From Corinectria fuckeliana (lineage: Eukaryota > Ascomycota > Sordariomycetes > Hypocreales > Nectriaceae): a DNA stretch of 64,000 nucleotides. Below are positions 21,024 through 32,154 of this stretch, in pieces (the first letter of the stretch is position 1; every line of letters starts with the position of its first letter). The translations under genes and the position numbers were made by a program. The DNA is taken from assembly GCA_019137255.1 (NCBI GenBank), contig WPDH01000017.1, forward strand, positions 1 to 64,000. The letters are read 5' to 3'. The notes under the pieces were generated by a model, which did not search any database, was not told the origin of the DNA, and saw nothing but the letters and a program-made list of their open reading frames with translations.

Positions 21024-23926
21024 GATGGGCGAGGATGGAGTTTTCTTCGACGGGAGACAGACGAAGTGGTAGTTCGTCAGTCTGCGAGGAAGAGAGACGC
21101 AGCCGATAGCGTGGAAGGGCCACAGAGAGGCGTGCTCGATATGGGCTTGGCCTCTGTAAACTAAAGTCGATGGATGGTGATGTGCGAGTCCAACAGCAAG
21201 GAGAAATGGACAAAGCAGCAGACGGCAAGGACGCGGTGATATCGATTAAGCAAGACAGCGTCAACGAAGGAAATAGCGAGCGGTGGAACGTGGCAAAGCG
21301 AGCGTCGAGAGAAAGAGCAAAAGCGAAGGAATAGGCTCTTTGGCGTCTGTAGGTCGGTCGGTTGGGTAACGGTGATGGTGACGAGGATGAAAGCGAGCGA
21401 ACGAACGAGTGAGAAGTAAGAAAAAGCGTCTTGTCCTATTGTGTTGTGCTGGCGGGAGCAGGGGGGAGGGAACAAGCCTAACTTGCCTACCTACTAATAA
21501 CCTAGGTCTAGCAAGAATTAGACGGGAATCGGGGAAGGAGAGACAGGGGGTTACAGAGCCACCCACAGGAAGCCCGGCACCCACTGAAGCAGTGGAATCG
21601 CCCGCTAAAAGCGTCATCCATTGTTATCTAGCCTACTCCTACATATCTGGAACTTTTCCTCTCCGAGCCCAGCATATCGCCGTGGGAACAGGGGCCCAAC
21701 AGGGACCAACTCAACACGGGCTGGCCGTCACGGGTAGTACCTAGGTAAGCAGGGGTGCAGTTGGCCACTCCGTCGCTGCAGTCAGTTCGTAAAAATAAAG
21801 TGGCATTCATACTAAGTATGTAGCCTACGGCCTACGTGATGGGAAAATCGGCAGAAGTGGAGGAGGCTTGGCCTCGGCGCGAGGGAAGGGAGAACTCTCT
21901 TTTTGTCTCGGCTGGTAGTGAGTATAATTACTGCTACCTAAGGAAGCAAGAGACCCGAGAGGAAAATCATAACACGACACGACCCGACACGGCACGACAT
22001 GAGACACATGCATACTTGGGTGGCAGCCACAAGCACCGGGCCTAGACCATTTCAATCCGGCCAAATACATCAAGCCGCTGTTCAACAGTAACTGAATGCA
22101 CATGCTTGAGGCTGTGAAAATTAGTCTCTCGGGGGTGGCGCGACAACTGCAGAGAATAGTCGCCCCCCTAATCCTCCGCACTTCGTACATAGTCCCCGTT
22201 AAAAGTCCCCGTTAAAAGTCCTCGTCGCTAAGGTGACCATTGGCTGTGAGTGCGCCAAAGTCACATGATCTCGTGTTTTCCCCTCTAAAAATAGCATACG
22301 GCCCCCCAATCCCAGCTGACAGTTGTTCGCTCGTCATGCACTAATCTGGTACAGCATCAGCCGGCCTGATGTTTTCCCTTCCGTTCGTCATGGCTTAGCA
22401 TGGGATTTGCATCGGGGCTTGGCTCTTGTCCCGGGAGTGGAGGACGAATGCTAAAAAAGACGTCCCCCAGATTATTCCGGGGCTCTCTAATATTCTAGGC
22501 TTGTCTGCCTGTCGGACTGTTGCGAATCTTTCCTCTGTTGGCCGTTTTGTCCGTCCGGAGTAAATACCGACTTACCCAAGGTAGTTAAGCTACTCCATAT
22601 TTTGTTACTTTCTACGTAGGTAGTGGTAGGCTCATGTCTCGTATAAAAACGGCCGCGGCACGCACGCAACATTTGCTTTCCCCTTTTATTTCTCCCGGCC
22701 CGCCCCCCGCTAGACAAGTTTGTCTCATCCTGTCGCAGAGGCAAGTGCCTCTGCTTCAAGGCAAGTCGCCTGAACCAACCTGACCGCTGGAAGGGAAAGA
22801 GAAGAGGAAACCTCCATTTCGTCTGCGATCTGCCAGTACTATGTAAGCGTGGCATCTTAGGTGCCTGACTGCCGCCACGCCTTATTTTCCTGGGGATCGA
22901 TCATTACCCGGTTTCAACCCCACCGCCATCCTGGCTTGCCAGTCCCTTCTGACAGCAAGATCTTAGATCTGGCAATTTTGAGGAAATAGCAAATATTCTA
23001 TACTTAGTACTATAAAACTCAGTGACTGGTTTTCAATGATCAACCTAATTTGCCAGTTGACATTTCTCTTATTTGTCTAAAGTACAAGGGCAATACCGGC
23101 TTGCAAGTTGGGTAACTTATTGAAAACGACTATACTGCGTATTACCTACTGCGCTGCCCTCATGACAATAACTAGGCATCTTGCTGCCGTTTTAGGAACA
23201 AACCTGGGACAGCGATATCCCGATTCCGATCACGTCAACATATACGAAACCGAATGTCCCAAACATCGAATGGGCAGTGCCTGTCAGTGAGTACGAGGTA
23301 CCAATACATAGAAACTGAGGGACGATAAGGACGGCAACCATAAGACTACAGGCCGAAAGACCACGACGATCAGGGAGAGAATAACTCATAGCGAGGTACT
23401 GACGATAGCTTCGTCTTCAAGGGAACATGGCTTCTCTAATTGCTCTGCCCGCTCTGCCCCGACCTTTGTATGAAACACCGACATCCAAACGTATCCAGCG
23501 ATACGTCATTCGCAGTATCTCAGTTGGACGATTGTGCCGATAGTCAGCACCTAGGACTGGACAGGAGATAACTACAGGTGACAAGTCATACTAGTCGTAG
23601 CCCGCCAGCAAGTTCCCAGCGATGGTATTGGATGACGCTCCAAAGTGGCTGTCTGGCACGTGAGGTGAATGGTATCGGGCTGTTGCAGTTGGCGGATTGT
23701 TGGCGGCTTGTTGCAGCTGGCTTCCCGTTGTGTGTAGAGTGTTTGGCCCTGAGGCTGCTCCCTTAGTAAGGTACCTTAGCTACTGGCAAACAAACAAGGC
23801 AAGCAGTCGACCAACGTGCTTGGCCGGGATGTCGTTTTTGCGTCCAGCCCATTGCCCATTCTTGCCATTCATCATTCTGCCATCAAAAACTCCTCCCTCA
23901 TTATACCAGAAACCACCAAATTCTGC
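21024..23926. other. Gene-poor region of 2.9 kb
   Basis: No open frame here shows domain, splice or composition support. It holds the promoter of the DUF7137-like gene, several TAGGTA/GTACCTA words (21480-21840), and a short tandem repeat at 22191-22224. A TATAAAAACGG element near 22641 is followed by pyrimidine-rich sequence and could start a non-coding transcript, but nothing confirms one. Bases 22970-23180 are AT-richer than the surroundings. A 122-codon basic minus-strand frame at 22487-22855 is not convincing. Confidence 0.45.
22191..22224. repeat. Short tandem repeat, unit AGTCCCCGTTAAA
   Basis: Two exact copies and a decayed third copy of a 13-bp unit lie side by side. The repeat is in a gene-poor spacer and has no evident function. 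Confidence 0.8.
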
Positions 23927-25817
23927 ATGTCGGAATGGCTTCAGTTCAGTGAGTTAATCCCCCCCCCAGGACCCGCCGCGACATCACCAGGCGCAAGGTA
24001 CAAAGCACGAGGTACAAGGCACACGGCATACTACACTACATGTCATCCGTGGCCAGCATCTCTCCACCTACCTACCTACCTACCTACCTAGCCCAGAACC
24101 AGGTCTACCACGAAACTTCCATGTCTGACTTCGCGCCTGCAACAGAACTCAATTTGTACGTCCCAACCGTCGCTGAAACGGTCCTGACATCGTTCCGCCG
24201 TCCAATCCTCCCTCTGCCAAGCGCCGCTCAACTAATCAATCTTCACCCTCGCTCAAGCTTCCCGGGGTTCATTCCCAAGAATCCTCCGCAGTATACATCT
24301 CCCAGGCCGAGTACGATGGTCTCGTCAAGGTCACTCGTCAATATGGTACGACCCTCGGCGGCTGCTACGCTGCAAGGCGTCCTATTCTCGAACTGTCCAA
24401 CTAACCCCTGCGTCTTCTGTGTAGCCCGTTTGCGACACAACCTTCTCCAAGGCGGCATTAACGAAGAGACAATTGCGGTATGTGTTCGATTCCGTGCCTG
24501 GCCTTCTCGAACTCCAATTTCCAAGTGGGTGGGATTCGCGCTGTTTGTGTGGAGTGTGCATACGTCGTTTATACCAGCGTAGTATTTCTACGCTGTGTCC
24601 AGCTTGCTTAGGAATGCGACAATCACCCGAAAGCCACCATTTGAACTACTCTTGATAAGATGCCTTGCTTCTAACTCAGCCACAGATCTTGAGCAGTGAC
24701 GATGCTTCCATGGAAGAGAGTCACGCCCCGGGAGCTTCACAAGGCTACAATACTGCTAGAGACCATGGTATTTCCGGGCAGTACGAAGACGACTCCAAAT
24801 CGATGTCCTCGAACAACCCACGGCACACCCATCGAGGCCACCCACACCCTACTTTTCAGCACAGGCAGGGAGATGACTGGGCCGAATGCGACCCACTCTC
24901 CGAGAATGTGTCTGTGTCTATCGACTCGTCAATCGGAGGTGTCCCCGTCGGTGGCTCCACTATCGTCACATCTACGCCTCCCAGTCCCCAGTTAGATCGT
25001 CTAGCCACGAGAACAATCCATCTGTCCAACCTTGCCGATGGTGTCACGCATGCTGACATCACGGAGGCTGTTCGTGGGGGCCAGCTCCTAGAGGTCTATC
25101 TAAGACTCAGAGATCGCACAGCCACAGTCTCGTTCGTGTACGGAGAAGATGCCAAAGCCTTCTATGCCCGTGCTCGCCAAAGCGATCTTTACTTCAGGAA
25201 CAAGAGAGTAGGGCTATCTGAAATAGTAATCGGCATGTATCGCTGACAAAACGCCAGGTTGACTTGAGATGGGGCGATAGACAGTTCATCCTCTCTGGCC
25301 ATGTCGCCCACAAACTCAGGATGGGAGCCAGCCGCAACCTTGTCATCCGCAAGTGCGGTCCCAACCACACTGAAGAGACTATACGTGACGATCTCGAGCA
25401 CATCCACAACCTGGTGGTCATCAGCGTCAGCTTCGTCAGGGGCGACTGCTTTATTAGCACCAACTCGATTCACAACGCAATATTTGCCCGGACTTGCATG
25501 ATGAGCCGCGCGTAAGTCGAAATACCAACGTCCTCAGCGTCTACGACGATAACGGAATGAACCGAGTAGCCAGCTGACTTTTGCTGTCCGTTAGAAAGTA
25601 TCGAGGGTCTCAAATTCAGTGGGCTGCCGATGAGTGTGCCCAGCCTCTAGCCGAGTTGCCCGTCCCGAGACGTAGTAGCGCTCCTTCCATGAAGACACAG
25701 TCGAAGATTCATTCGGATCACACGTCTAACCGCTTTCGACTGTTGGATCTTGGCGACGAAGATGACTTCACTGACGATGACATTGATTCTGATGATTCTA
25801 ACGATACTCTCCATTAA
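23927..25817 (+). CDS. Short two-RRM RNA-binding protein related to Nrd1 (5' exon uncertain)
   Basis: Exons strongly supported by similarity are 24292-24345, 24425-24477, 24686-25207, 25258-25511 and 25595-25817. They encode ISQAEYDGLVKVTRQY, RLRHNLLQGGINEETIA, a polar linker and two RRMs. RRM1 (from RTIHLSNLADGV to NKRVDLRWGDRQF) crosses the 50-nt intron 25208-25257. RRM2 runs from SRNLVIRKCGPNHTEETIRDDLEHIHNLVVI to KYRGSQIQWAADEC. The closest family I recognise is the Nrd1 (negative regulator of differentiation) type of cytoplasmic mRNA-binding protein. Those usually have four RRMs and about double the length, so this is a shortened, divergent member (about 375 aa) with an acidic tail. The start is unsettled. 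ATG 23927 with a GTGAGT donor at 23949 and acceptor at 24291 keeps frame. ATG 24121 would need a weak donor. The flanks are gene-poor and repeat-bearing. Confidence 0.65.
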
Positions 25818-26227
25818 GCCTGCCCATGCCGCGTCGCCTTGGCTAGGCGCTGGGTATTCCGAAATTTACATGAGTCCTCCATAGTAATGCATTCAGTGTT
25901 CAGTTTACATGTACGCTCCTAGGCGAGCTAGAGCAATGATGCTAGTGATGGTTACTCTAGTATCTTGATCCACAGCACCAGGGATATAACAAGTAAGAGA
26001 GTAAGAGTCAGCGCCAACTATCCACTAAGACGAAACAAAGCATAGTTATGGAATACCAAAAACAAATATCTCTCAGAAAGGAGGATGTCAAACATCAATC
26101 AAGGTCTTCTACCTAGCAACTCTAATTACACTCAAGGGTCGGACAGGTAGCAGGAAAAAATGAAAGAGGGGCAGAGTGGTTCACAACACCACGCTCAGGA
26201 GACTTCGCCCGTATGAGAATTCACGCG

Positions 26228-26555
26228 GTGCACTTTCAATCGATAAAAACATATCCTAAAAGCGAGTTAAAAAGAAAAGGTGCAAAAAAGATGCGCGCGT
26301 TGACAGTTGTTTAAGGTCGGCGGTGGAAATCCTGGCTCCCCATCGGACGATGCTTTCTGCATCTGCTCTGGCCTGGATTTGATATCCTGGCCCTTTTCAA
26401 CCCCTTTCGGGATTTCTTGGTTCGGGTCAGCACAGGGACTCTAACCACTCGACCATTCAACGGACTGTCTGTTTGTTTGTTCAGAGGTGCTGAGATTTAC
26501 GATGATAAAGGTAGTTGCCAGTTAGTGAGGAGGGACTGCCAGCTGTAAGAGGCTG
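26228..26555 (-). repeat. Repeat copy 1, tRNA-like promoter boxes (possible SINE-derived element)
   Basis: This copy matches copy 2 (26666-27000) over its length with substitutions and small indels. Shared landmarks are GTGCACTTTC at the left end, TTGACAGTTGTTTA, CAACGGACTGTCTG, GGTGCTGAGATTTAC and GCTGTAAGAGGCTG at the right end. On the minus strand, 26455-26445 reads TGGTCGAGTGG, a full match to the tRNA A-box consensus TRGYNNARYGG. About 60 nt further, TATCAAATC at 26384-26376 is one mismatch from the B-box consensus GWTCRANNC. This suggests an RNA polymerase III-derived retroelement, but similarity extends about 100 nt upstream of the A box, which is unusual for a tRNA-headed SINE. Confidence 0.6.
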
Positions 26556-26665
26556 TCAAGAGCTGTCAGAGGGCCGTTTAAGGCCGCCCAGAGACTGGTA
26601 CAAAGCCACTACACTCTCAAGGCTACTATTATTATAAAAAACATACTCTATCTAAGAATTCATTA

Positions 26666-27000
26666 GTGCACTTTCTTTAAACTAGCAAAAACATAGATAT
26701 ACTAAAACAACGTTTAAAAAACAGCAAAAAAAAAGCATGCATTGACAGTTGTTTATGGTCTGGAGGTATATAGGCCGAAGTTCCACTGTATCCTGCTTTG
26801 AACCCTGCCTCGTCACATCCGCTTCTTCTTTGGGATTGCCAGTCCCGGCGGTCATGCGGCTGGGCCCCCGGAAGTAGCGAAACTCCTTCTAACCGCTTGA
26901 CCACTCAACGGACTGTCTGTTTTGCTACGGGGTGCTGAGATTTACAGTGATAAAGCCAGTTGCCAGTTGGGGAGGAGGGGTTGTCAGCTGTAAGAGGCTG
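26666..27000 (-). repeat. Repeat copy 2, tRNA-like promoter boxes (possible SINE-derived element)
   Basis: This is the second direct copy, offset by about 438-448 bp from copy 1. On the minus strand, 26903-26893 reads TGGTCAAGCGG (A-box consensus, all positions) and 26803-26795 reads GTTCAAAGC (B-box consensus, all positions). The boxes are 89 nt apart, longer than in a tRNA and longer than in copy 1, implying an internal indel of about 28 nt. An A9 run lies near the left end (T9 on the minus strand). No target-site duplication could be recognised by eye. Confidence 0.6.
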
Positions 27001-27373
27001 CCACGGGCCGTCGGGGACTGTCAGGGCCTGCTAGAGGCTGCGAGGTTGTCAAGGATTTTCAGGGTCTTCCGGCGAGGCAAGGGGGCAAAGGGGCAAAGAT
27101 TGCTATAATAGAAGCGTCAGGGGCAGTATACCTACCTCCCTAGGAACGTATTTATAGCTGCCCCAAATCAAGAAGGATCAGCGAATATCTGGCCACTGGG
27201 TTCTGCGAACGCGGAAACAAGAAAAGAAGATGCGATTAATCATGTTGCAATTACACCTATATCCCTTTCTGGCAGACATCGCGACTCTGGACTCCGAACG
27301 ATAAGTAATATGCCTTCCAAATCCCGGCTATGCTCCGTAGTATACAGCGACAAGCTCTCATCCCCCGCCGTTC

Positions 27374-30020
27374 TTAACGTGACGCAGAGTTGGTCACCGA
27401 CTCCAGATAACCCAGCAAGAAGCTCCGATCTGCTAGCGACATGGTCGTCTGACTCTCTCGACGGGACGTAGAATTGCTCCTGCCACCCAGCAGCTCGCCT
27501 GTCCCAGAGGCAAAGGACGCCAACCTTGACCTCGGCGCATCCACCACAACTTCCTTTCCCTTGCCTGCCTCGAGGCCGGGCGACGGCTGCTTGCCGAAGA
27601 GCGACAGCAGCTGGCGCTTCTGATCCGGCCCGGAAACAGGGCGCTGGTAGGGAATTCCTTGGGCCGGGAAAGCTGCCGCTGCCGCGGGGCTTGCAAAGTG
27701 TCCCGGTGGCGGCTGGCTGATCTCACGTGGAGAGGTTTGCGGAGACACGATGGCTTGGCCACTAGTTCCCAAGAACTGATCGCTCTGACCACACTGAACA
27801 ATGCGAAGTGGCTGGACTGGCTGAGCAGTCTGTGGGGGATACTGTGACGCATAATTTCCTCTGTCTTGCAAGGCGGGTGTTCCAGACTGGCTGGTTCGGT
27901 GATGAATTGACAGATTTTCCATGGAAATAGACGGGATGGTGTCCACGCTCCCTCGAGATGGACCCTGAGCACGCATGGAAGATCCAGTCCTTGAAGAGCG
28001 CAGGAGGTCATTCAGCATGCTGTCAGGTGCTCCATGGTGAGCATGGGAATAGCCATCATTATGGGCTTGAGCGTGGGCAGTGTTGGACTCGGGCTCTGCC
28101 TTTCGGAACATGCCAAGGAGCGCAGACCGATGGTTATCCGGGGGAGGCCCGACCTTGGAACCTGCGAGCTCTTTCGGGCTCGGTTGAGATCGCTCATGGC
28201 TAGTCAAGGCACCAGCCATGTGCACCGGACCCTGTGGTACACCCGAATAGCCGTGCAGTTGGGCATAGTTCTGTCCCATGACCCCTTGCCCAGCAGGCTG
28301 TGGCTGAAGTTGGGGCTGTTGTTGGACCTGGTGCTGAGGCTGTCTAGTATTCTCCTTCAATTGGGAGTGGGCATTGCCGGTCTTGAAGGCATTGAGGAGC
28401 GCCATAGACTGGCCGTTCAGTTGGGCTGGCCTCGAGTTGTCGTGGTGCATCGGGACTTGGGGAGGCAGCATTTGACCTGGAGGTATCTGACCAGGGAGCA
28501 TCTGACCAGGTGGCATTTGACTAAGTGGCATTTGGCCTGGGACACTGTATTGCGCGTGCTGTGGGTTCGAAAAAGCCCCCGGGTGGGTGCGTGGCTGCCC
28601 CTCTTGGAACACGCTCCGGTTAAAGACGGCTCGTTGAACCTGAGGAGGCAATGGTTGAGGGTGAACGAGGGTGGCCTGGTTGCTTCCATACTGCTGCTGC
28701 AAAGCGACAGGATATTGCTGACTGAAGGGCTGGTCGTTTCTTGGCTGCTCAGGGTGTGCGTTCCAGGCGGCCGCCTGATTCGGCGGGAAGGGAAACGACG
28801 GTGGAGGTTGTTGGGTATTAATGGAGGGTACCTGTTGATGATAGTTGTGACGATGGGGAGTCTGAGGTTGAGGCGCCTCCGCGGTCGTCAAATCATAAGG
28901 GGTATGCGGCAGCTGAGGACCACGCTGAGGCCCTGCTGTCGCCGAGCTTGGGCCGGACTGGAGAATAGACAGGAGAGCACTGCCTTTATCCGGCTGGGAA
29001 GGTGCTTGTATGCCTTGAGTCGGAGGCTGGACCTTCAAGAGACGGTGCAGCTCTTGTGTGGCGCCGGCAAGCGTCTCTATGGCAGGTGTTCGGCTGGCAG
29101 TTTCAGCTCCAGTGTCGGGTTGCGTCCAGTCGTCCTCCATCTGAGCCTCATCGATGGGTCGATGAGCATGAGAGTTTTTCCCGCTGGCAGTGATTCGAGC
29201 CCTGATCTTCTGTTGGGTGATGATCCACTTCTTCAAGGGAACCAAGAATGGTGCCACCATGTAGAACTTGTTCGCGTTGGGGACAGGGCCAGAGTCAGCA
29301 TTCTGACCCTTCCTCCGAAACGCAGGAAGCTCTGACAGCTTGTACCACTCAATCTTGCTGATCTCCTTTCGGGTCTTGGGTTCGAACTCAGTGTCCATGG
29401 GGACGTCGCGGAAGACGTAGAGGCGCATGTGTTGCTCCCGTATGGCAATCTCGATGTACTTGGGTTTCCCTTCAGGCACCAAGCCTGCGGCCCTTAGATC
29501 GAGGCCGGTCTCTTCATAAACCTCCCGAACGGCGCAGTCCAGGTCATCCTCGTCCTTGTTGATCTTGCCTCGCGGGAAACTCCAGTTGGCGCCCTTCTTC
29601 CAACCCTTGACCAAGACTGTCGAGTCCATAGCCTCGTTGAGCATAATGGCGCCGCGGACGGGGACCCGAGTCTTGTACTCTAGAAACTCTTCGAAAGCTT
29701 TGGTGTGATTCTCGGCGGGAAACGAGGCGAGGAGTGGGCAGTGCTGAAAGATGCGAAGGCAGAATGTTCGCAACGTCATGGACGGCAGGGTGGGATCTAG
29801 CGGACGGATGAAATCTTCGTAGAACCACTGGGCTTCCTCGACTTGGAAGCATATTCGAGCGACGGAGGAGAGGTCCTCCTGGGGAAGGTTGATGATGAAG
29901 CGGACGCAAAGGTCGTCCAGCCCTATGCCCGTCGTGTCAGCGGCTGTTGGCGATTGCGCAGCACTACTTGGTACGTAGCCAATACATACAATCCTCTAAC
30001 TGCATCTGTGTTCCGGCCAT
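27374..30020 (-). CDS. dcp2: mRNA decapping enzyme Dcp2 (Nudix hydrolase)
   Basis: This 859-aa catalytic decapping subunit removes the m7G cap in the cytoplasm and P-bodies during 5'-3' mRNA decay. Exons are 30020-29990 and 29922-27374; splicing yields MAGTQMQLEDWLDDLCVRF, the expected N-terminus. The N-terminal Dcp1-binding domain (about 1-100) contains ICFQVEEAQWFYEDFIRPLDP. The Nudix domain follows, with box residues 129-151 (GKINKDEDDLD then REVYEETGL) including the catalytic glutamates, and a Box B-like helix after it. The remaining about 550 residues are Pro/Gln-rich and disordered, as in fungal homologues. Several leucine-rich motifs of the type seen as Edc3/Pat1 sites appear (SALLSILQSG, MALLNAFKTG, SALLGMFRKA, LLSLFGKQ). 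A pentapeptide-like PPGQM repeat lies at about 469-500. Confidence 0.96.
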
Positions 30021-31178
30021 GATGGATGTTGTCTTCGGCCCATGCCCTGGCAGACTATCTCGGCGTCTGGAGTCGGCTTCTTTCACGATTTGGCAAGGCA
30101 ATACTGGGAGTGTCGCTGCGTGGGAGAGCTGAGCATGGTCGAGGCGCAACAGCTGATATGACGCAAGGTGCGACTGTGACGGGCGAAAAGACGCGCGAGG
30201 TCGTCGAGATCGCTGGTCGCTTTGCTACGAAGAAGCGGGGAGACCAGAGAGGGAGCCGCGAACGGGTTGCTAGGATGCGAAGCTGTCTGGAGTCGAGTTT
30301 TAGATCGGTGATGCCCAGGCGACAGGATGAGTGCGTTGTTGTTGCTGACGGCAGGTTTGACGATGTTATCACAGGCCAACCGATGGTAGCTACCCATCCG
30401 CGCTCGTTCGCTGAAGTCCAAGCCCAACCGTTTCCGGAGTGGGGACTCCCGCACTGTGTGGACAGTGAATCGCGACTGACCACGTTTGCGGCTAGGACGC
30501 ATACGGACGGAGAGCTTGGAAAGAAAGAGCATCCGGGTTTGTGGCTCAAGCCCCGCCACAGTGGCGGTGTAACGGTGGTGGCGTGAGTCCCAAACTCCCA
30601 ACTGAACAAGCTTTCAGGTTCCTACTTAGCGTCCCTGACTAGCGATCATCGATACTGCAGTAATTAGCGGTCGTTTTTTAGTGGCCTCTGGGCCTTGGAA
30701 GCCGGGAAACAACCCTGCCGAAACTGCTGTGGCACCAGCCGCCACCCCAGGCCTCCCACTATCGCTGGTGTGCTGTCACCCAGGCCAGTCCAGGCGCTTT
30801 GGCTCTTCTACGTCATGCGAAGCGGCCTCCCTCACCGCATATGATCCAGAAAACCGGAATCTATAAAGCGCTTGTCTGTCTATCCAATCGTGATTGTGTA
30901 CAAGCAATAAAAGAAGAGGCCGCTCCCTCTATAATTTCTACTCTGCCTTGATGCATTGACTCCCCGTTGCCGCTCCCGAACGCATTTGTTCTAATTCAAA
31001 GTCTGCGGCGCCTTCCGAAACAACCGAAAGCAAGCGCTCCACCTAACCAGCCTCTCGACTTGCGACTCTTCGACAGTGCTTGTTTTATCGCAGCCAAGCT
31101 GCGTATCGTACATAAGGAACACCTGCAGCTCGTCTGGTCCGGTCCTCTCAACGTCTTCTGGGACGTCATCACGCAGTC
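30021..31178. other. Divergent spacer between dcp2 and the DUF4112 gene
   Basis: Overlapping open frames of 170-186 codons occur on both strands at about 30026-30609, but they have no domain similarity and mirror one another, so I read this as the dcp2 5' leader and promoter. A TCTATAAAGCG near 30860 may serve the plus-strand gene. Confidence 0.45.
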
Positions 31179-32154
31179 ATGACTGGAATGATCGCCAAAT
31201 TCTTTACGCAGAAGATTCTGGGGGAGTCGTTATCGAACAAGTTCGGAACAGAGGTGTGTGATACTCTATATTCGATGCGCCGATTGCTGTGCTGACCACC
31301 TGCAGGATCCATACTTTGAGAGCGTTCCCGCGACCCGACTGAACGGAAACCGATCGGGAAAGGTCAAGAGACGGAAGAAGGCGCTGCCACCGGGCATTTC
31401 TGACCATGACGCCAAAGTCTTGACCAAGGTCAAGCGGCGCGCGTACCGTCTTGATCTTTCCCTGTTCAACTGCTGCGGTATTCGGTTCGGATGGAGCAGT
31501 GCCATCGGCCTGATCCCTGCGTACGTCATTCCCTGTTATCACTGTCTGTCGAGCAATGCGAAAGCTAACTGATGACTGCACAGTGTTGGTGACGTTGTCG
31601 ATGCTCTTATGGCCTTGATTGTCCTAAAGACGTGCAACCAGATCGAGGGTGGACTCCCAACCACGCTCAAGGCCAAGATGATGTCCAACATCATACTTGA
31701 CTTCTTAGTGGGCCTAGTTCCGTTCGTTGGCGACGTCGTGGATGCTCTCTTCCGGGCAAACACCCGTAATGCCGCCCTTCTCGAGGCGCACCTGCGAGAG
31801 CAAGGAAAGAAGAACCTGCGCAACAGTGGGTTACCTATACCAGCAGATCCAAGCGACGGAGACGAGTTTGATCGAATGCAAACGGAGGCTCTGCCGGAGT
31901 ATACCTCGCAGCCCCCATCTCGATACGAATCCATGTCGGAACGGCCTCAGCGCAGCCGCGACCCCAGCCGCGACCGCCGACAAGACGACCGCCGTCGCGA
32001 GCCAAAGCTCAACGAACCGGCTCCGGCTCGAGTCCGGGAGAGTCGGAGTTTCTTTGGCCGGAGCAAGACCCGGTCGCAGGACGTGGAAATGGGCAATGCC
32101 GGATCCGACTCCAGGACCCATCCCAAGCCATCGTCTCGCAGAGAACGCCGCTAG
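31179..32154 (+). CDS. DUF4112 domain protein
   Basis: This 286-aa protein has exons 31179-31253, 31306-31520 and 31584-32154. The DUF4112 domain covers about residues 50-185, with CCGIRFGWSSAIGLIPA-VGDVVDALMALIVLKTC and the second hydrophobic repeat IILDFLVGLVPFVGDVVDALF. These two related hydrophobic hairpins suggest membrane insertion. After LREQGKKNLRNSGLP the tail is charged and Arg/Ser/Pro-rich (about 200-286) with many predicted phosphorylation-type motifs. The family is widespread in fungi and bacteria but has no defined function that I know of. The start MTGMIAKFFTQKILGESL gives an amphipathic N-terminus. The gene is upstream of, and on the same strand as, the ribonucleotide reductase gene, but 1.5 kb away. 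Confidence 0.9.

Larger units (their letters stand above)
25818..27373. other. Intergenic region carrying a duplicated repeat
   Basis: No protein gene is supported. The region holds two direct copies of a repeat (26228-26555 and 26666-27000), described separately, followed by a GC-richer spacer up to the Dcp2 stop. Confidence 0.6.

Noticed and set aside
22487..22855. 122-codon basic minus-strand frame
   Set aside because: No domain, no neighbouring exon candidates and composition like other random frames of the region.
26795..26903. Functional tRNA gene
   Set aside because: A and B boxes are present on the minus strand, but the spacing is too long (89 nt) and no acceptor-stem pairing or anticodon arm could be drawn; treated as part of a repeat instead.
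28034..29335. 433-codon plus-strand open frame
   Set aside because: Antisense to the Pro/Gln-rich tail of Dcp2; open only because of the low-complexity codon usage of that gene.
30026..30609. Overlapping frames of 170-186 codons on both strands upstream of dcp2
   Set aside because: Mutually antisense, no domain or splice evidence, and located where the dcp2 leader and promoter are expected.
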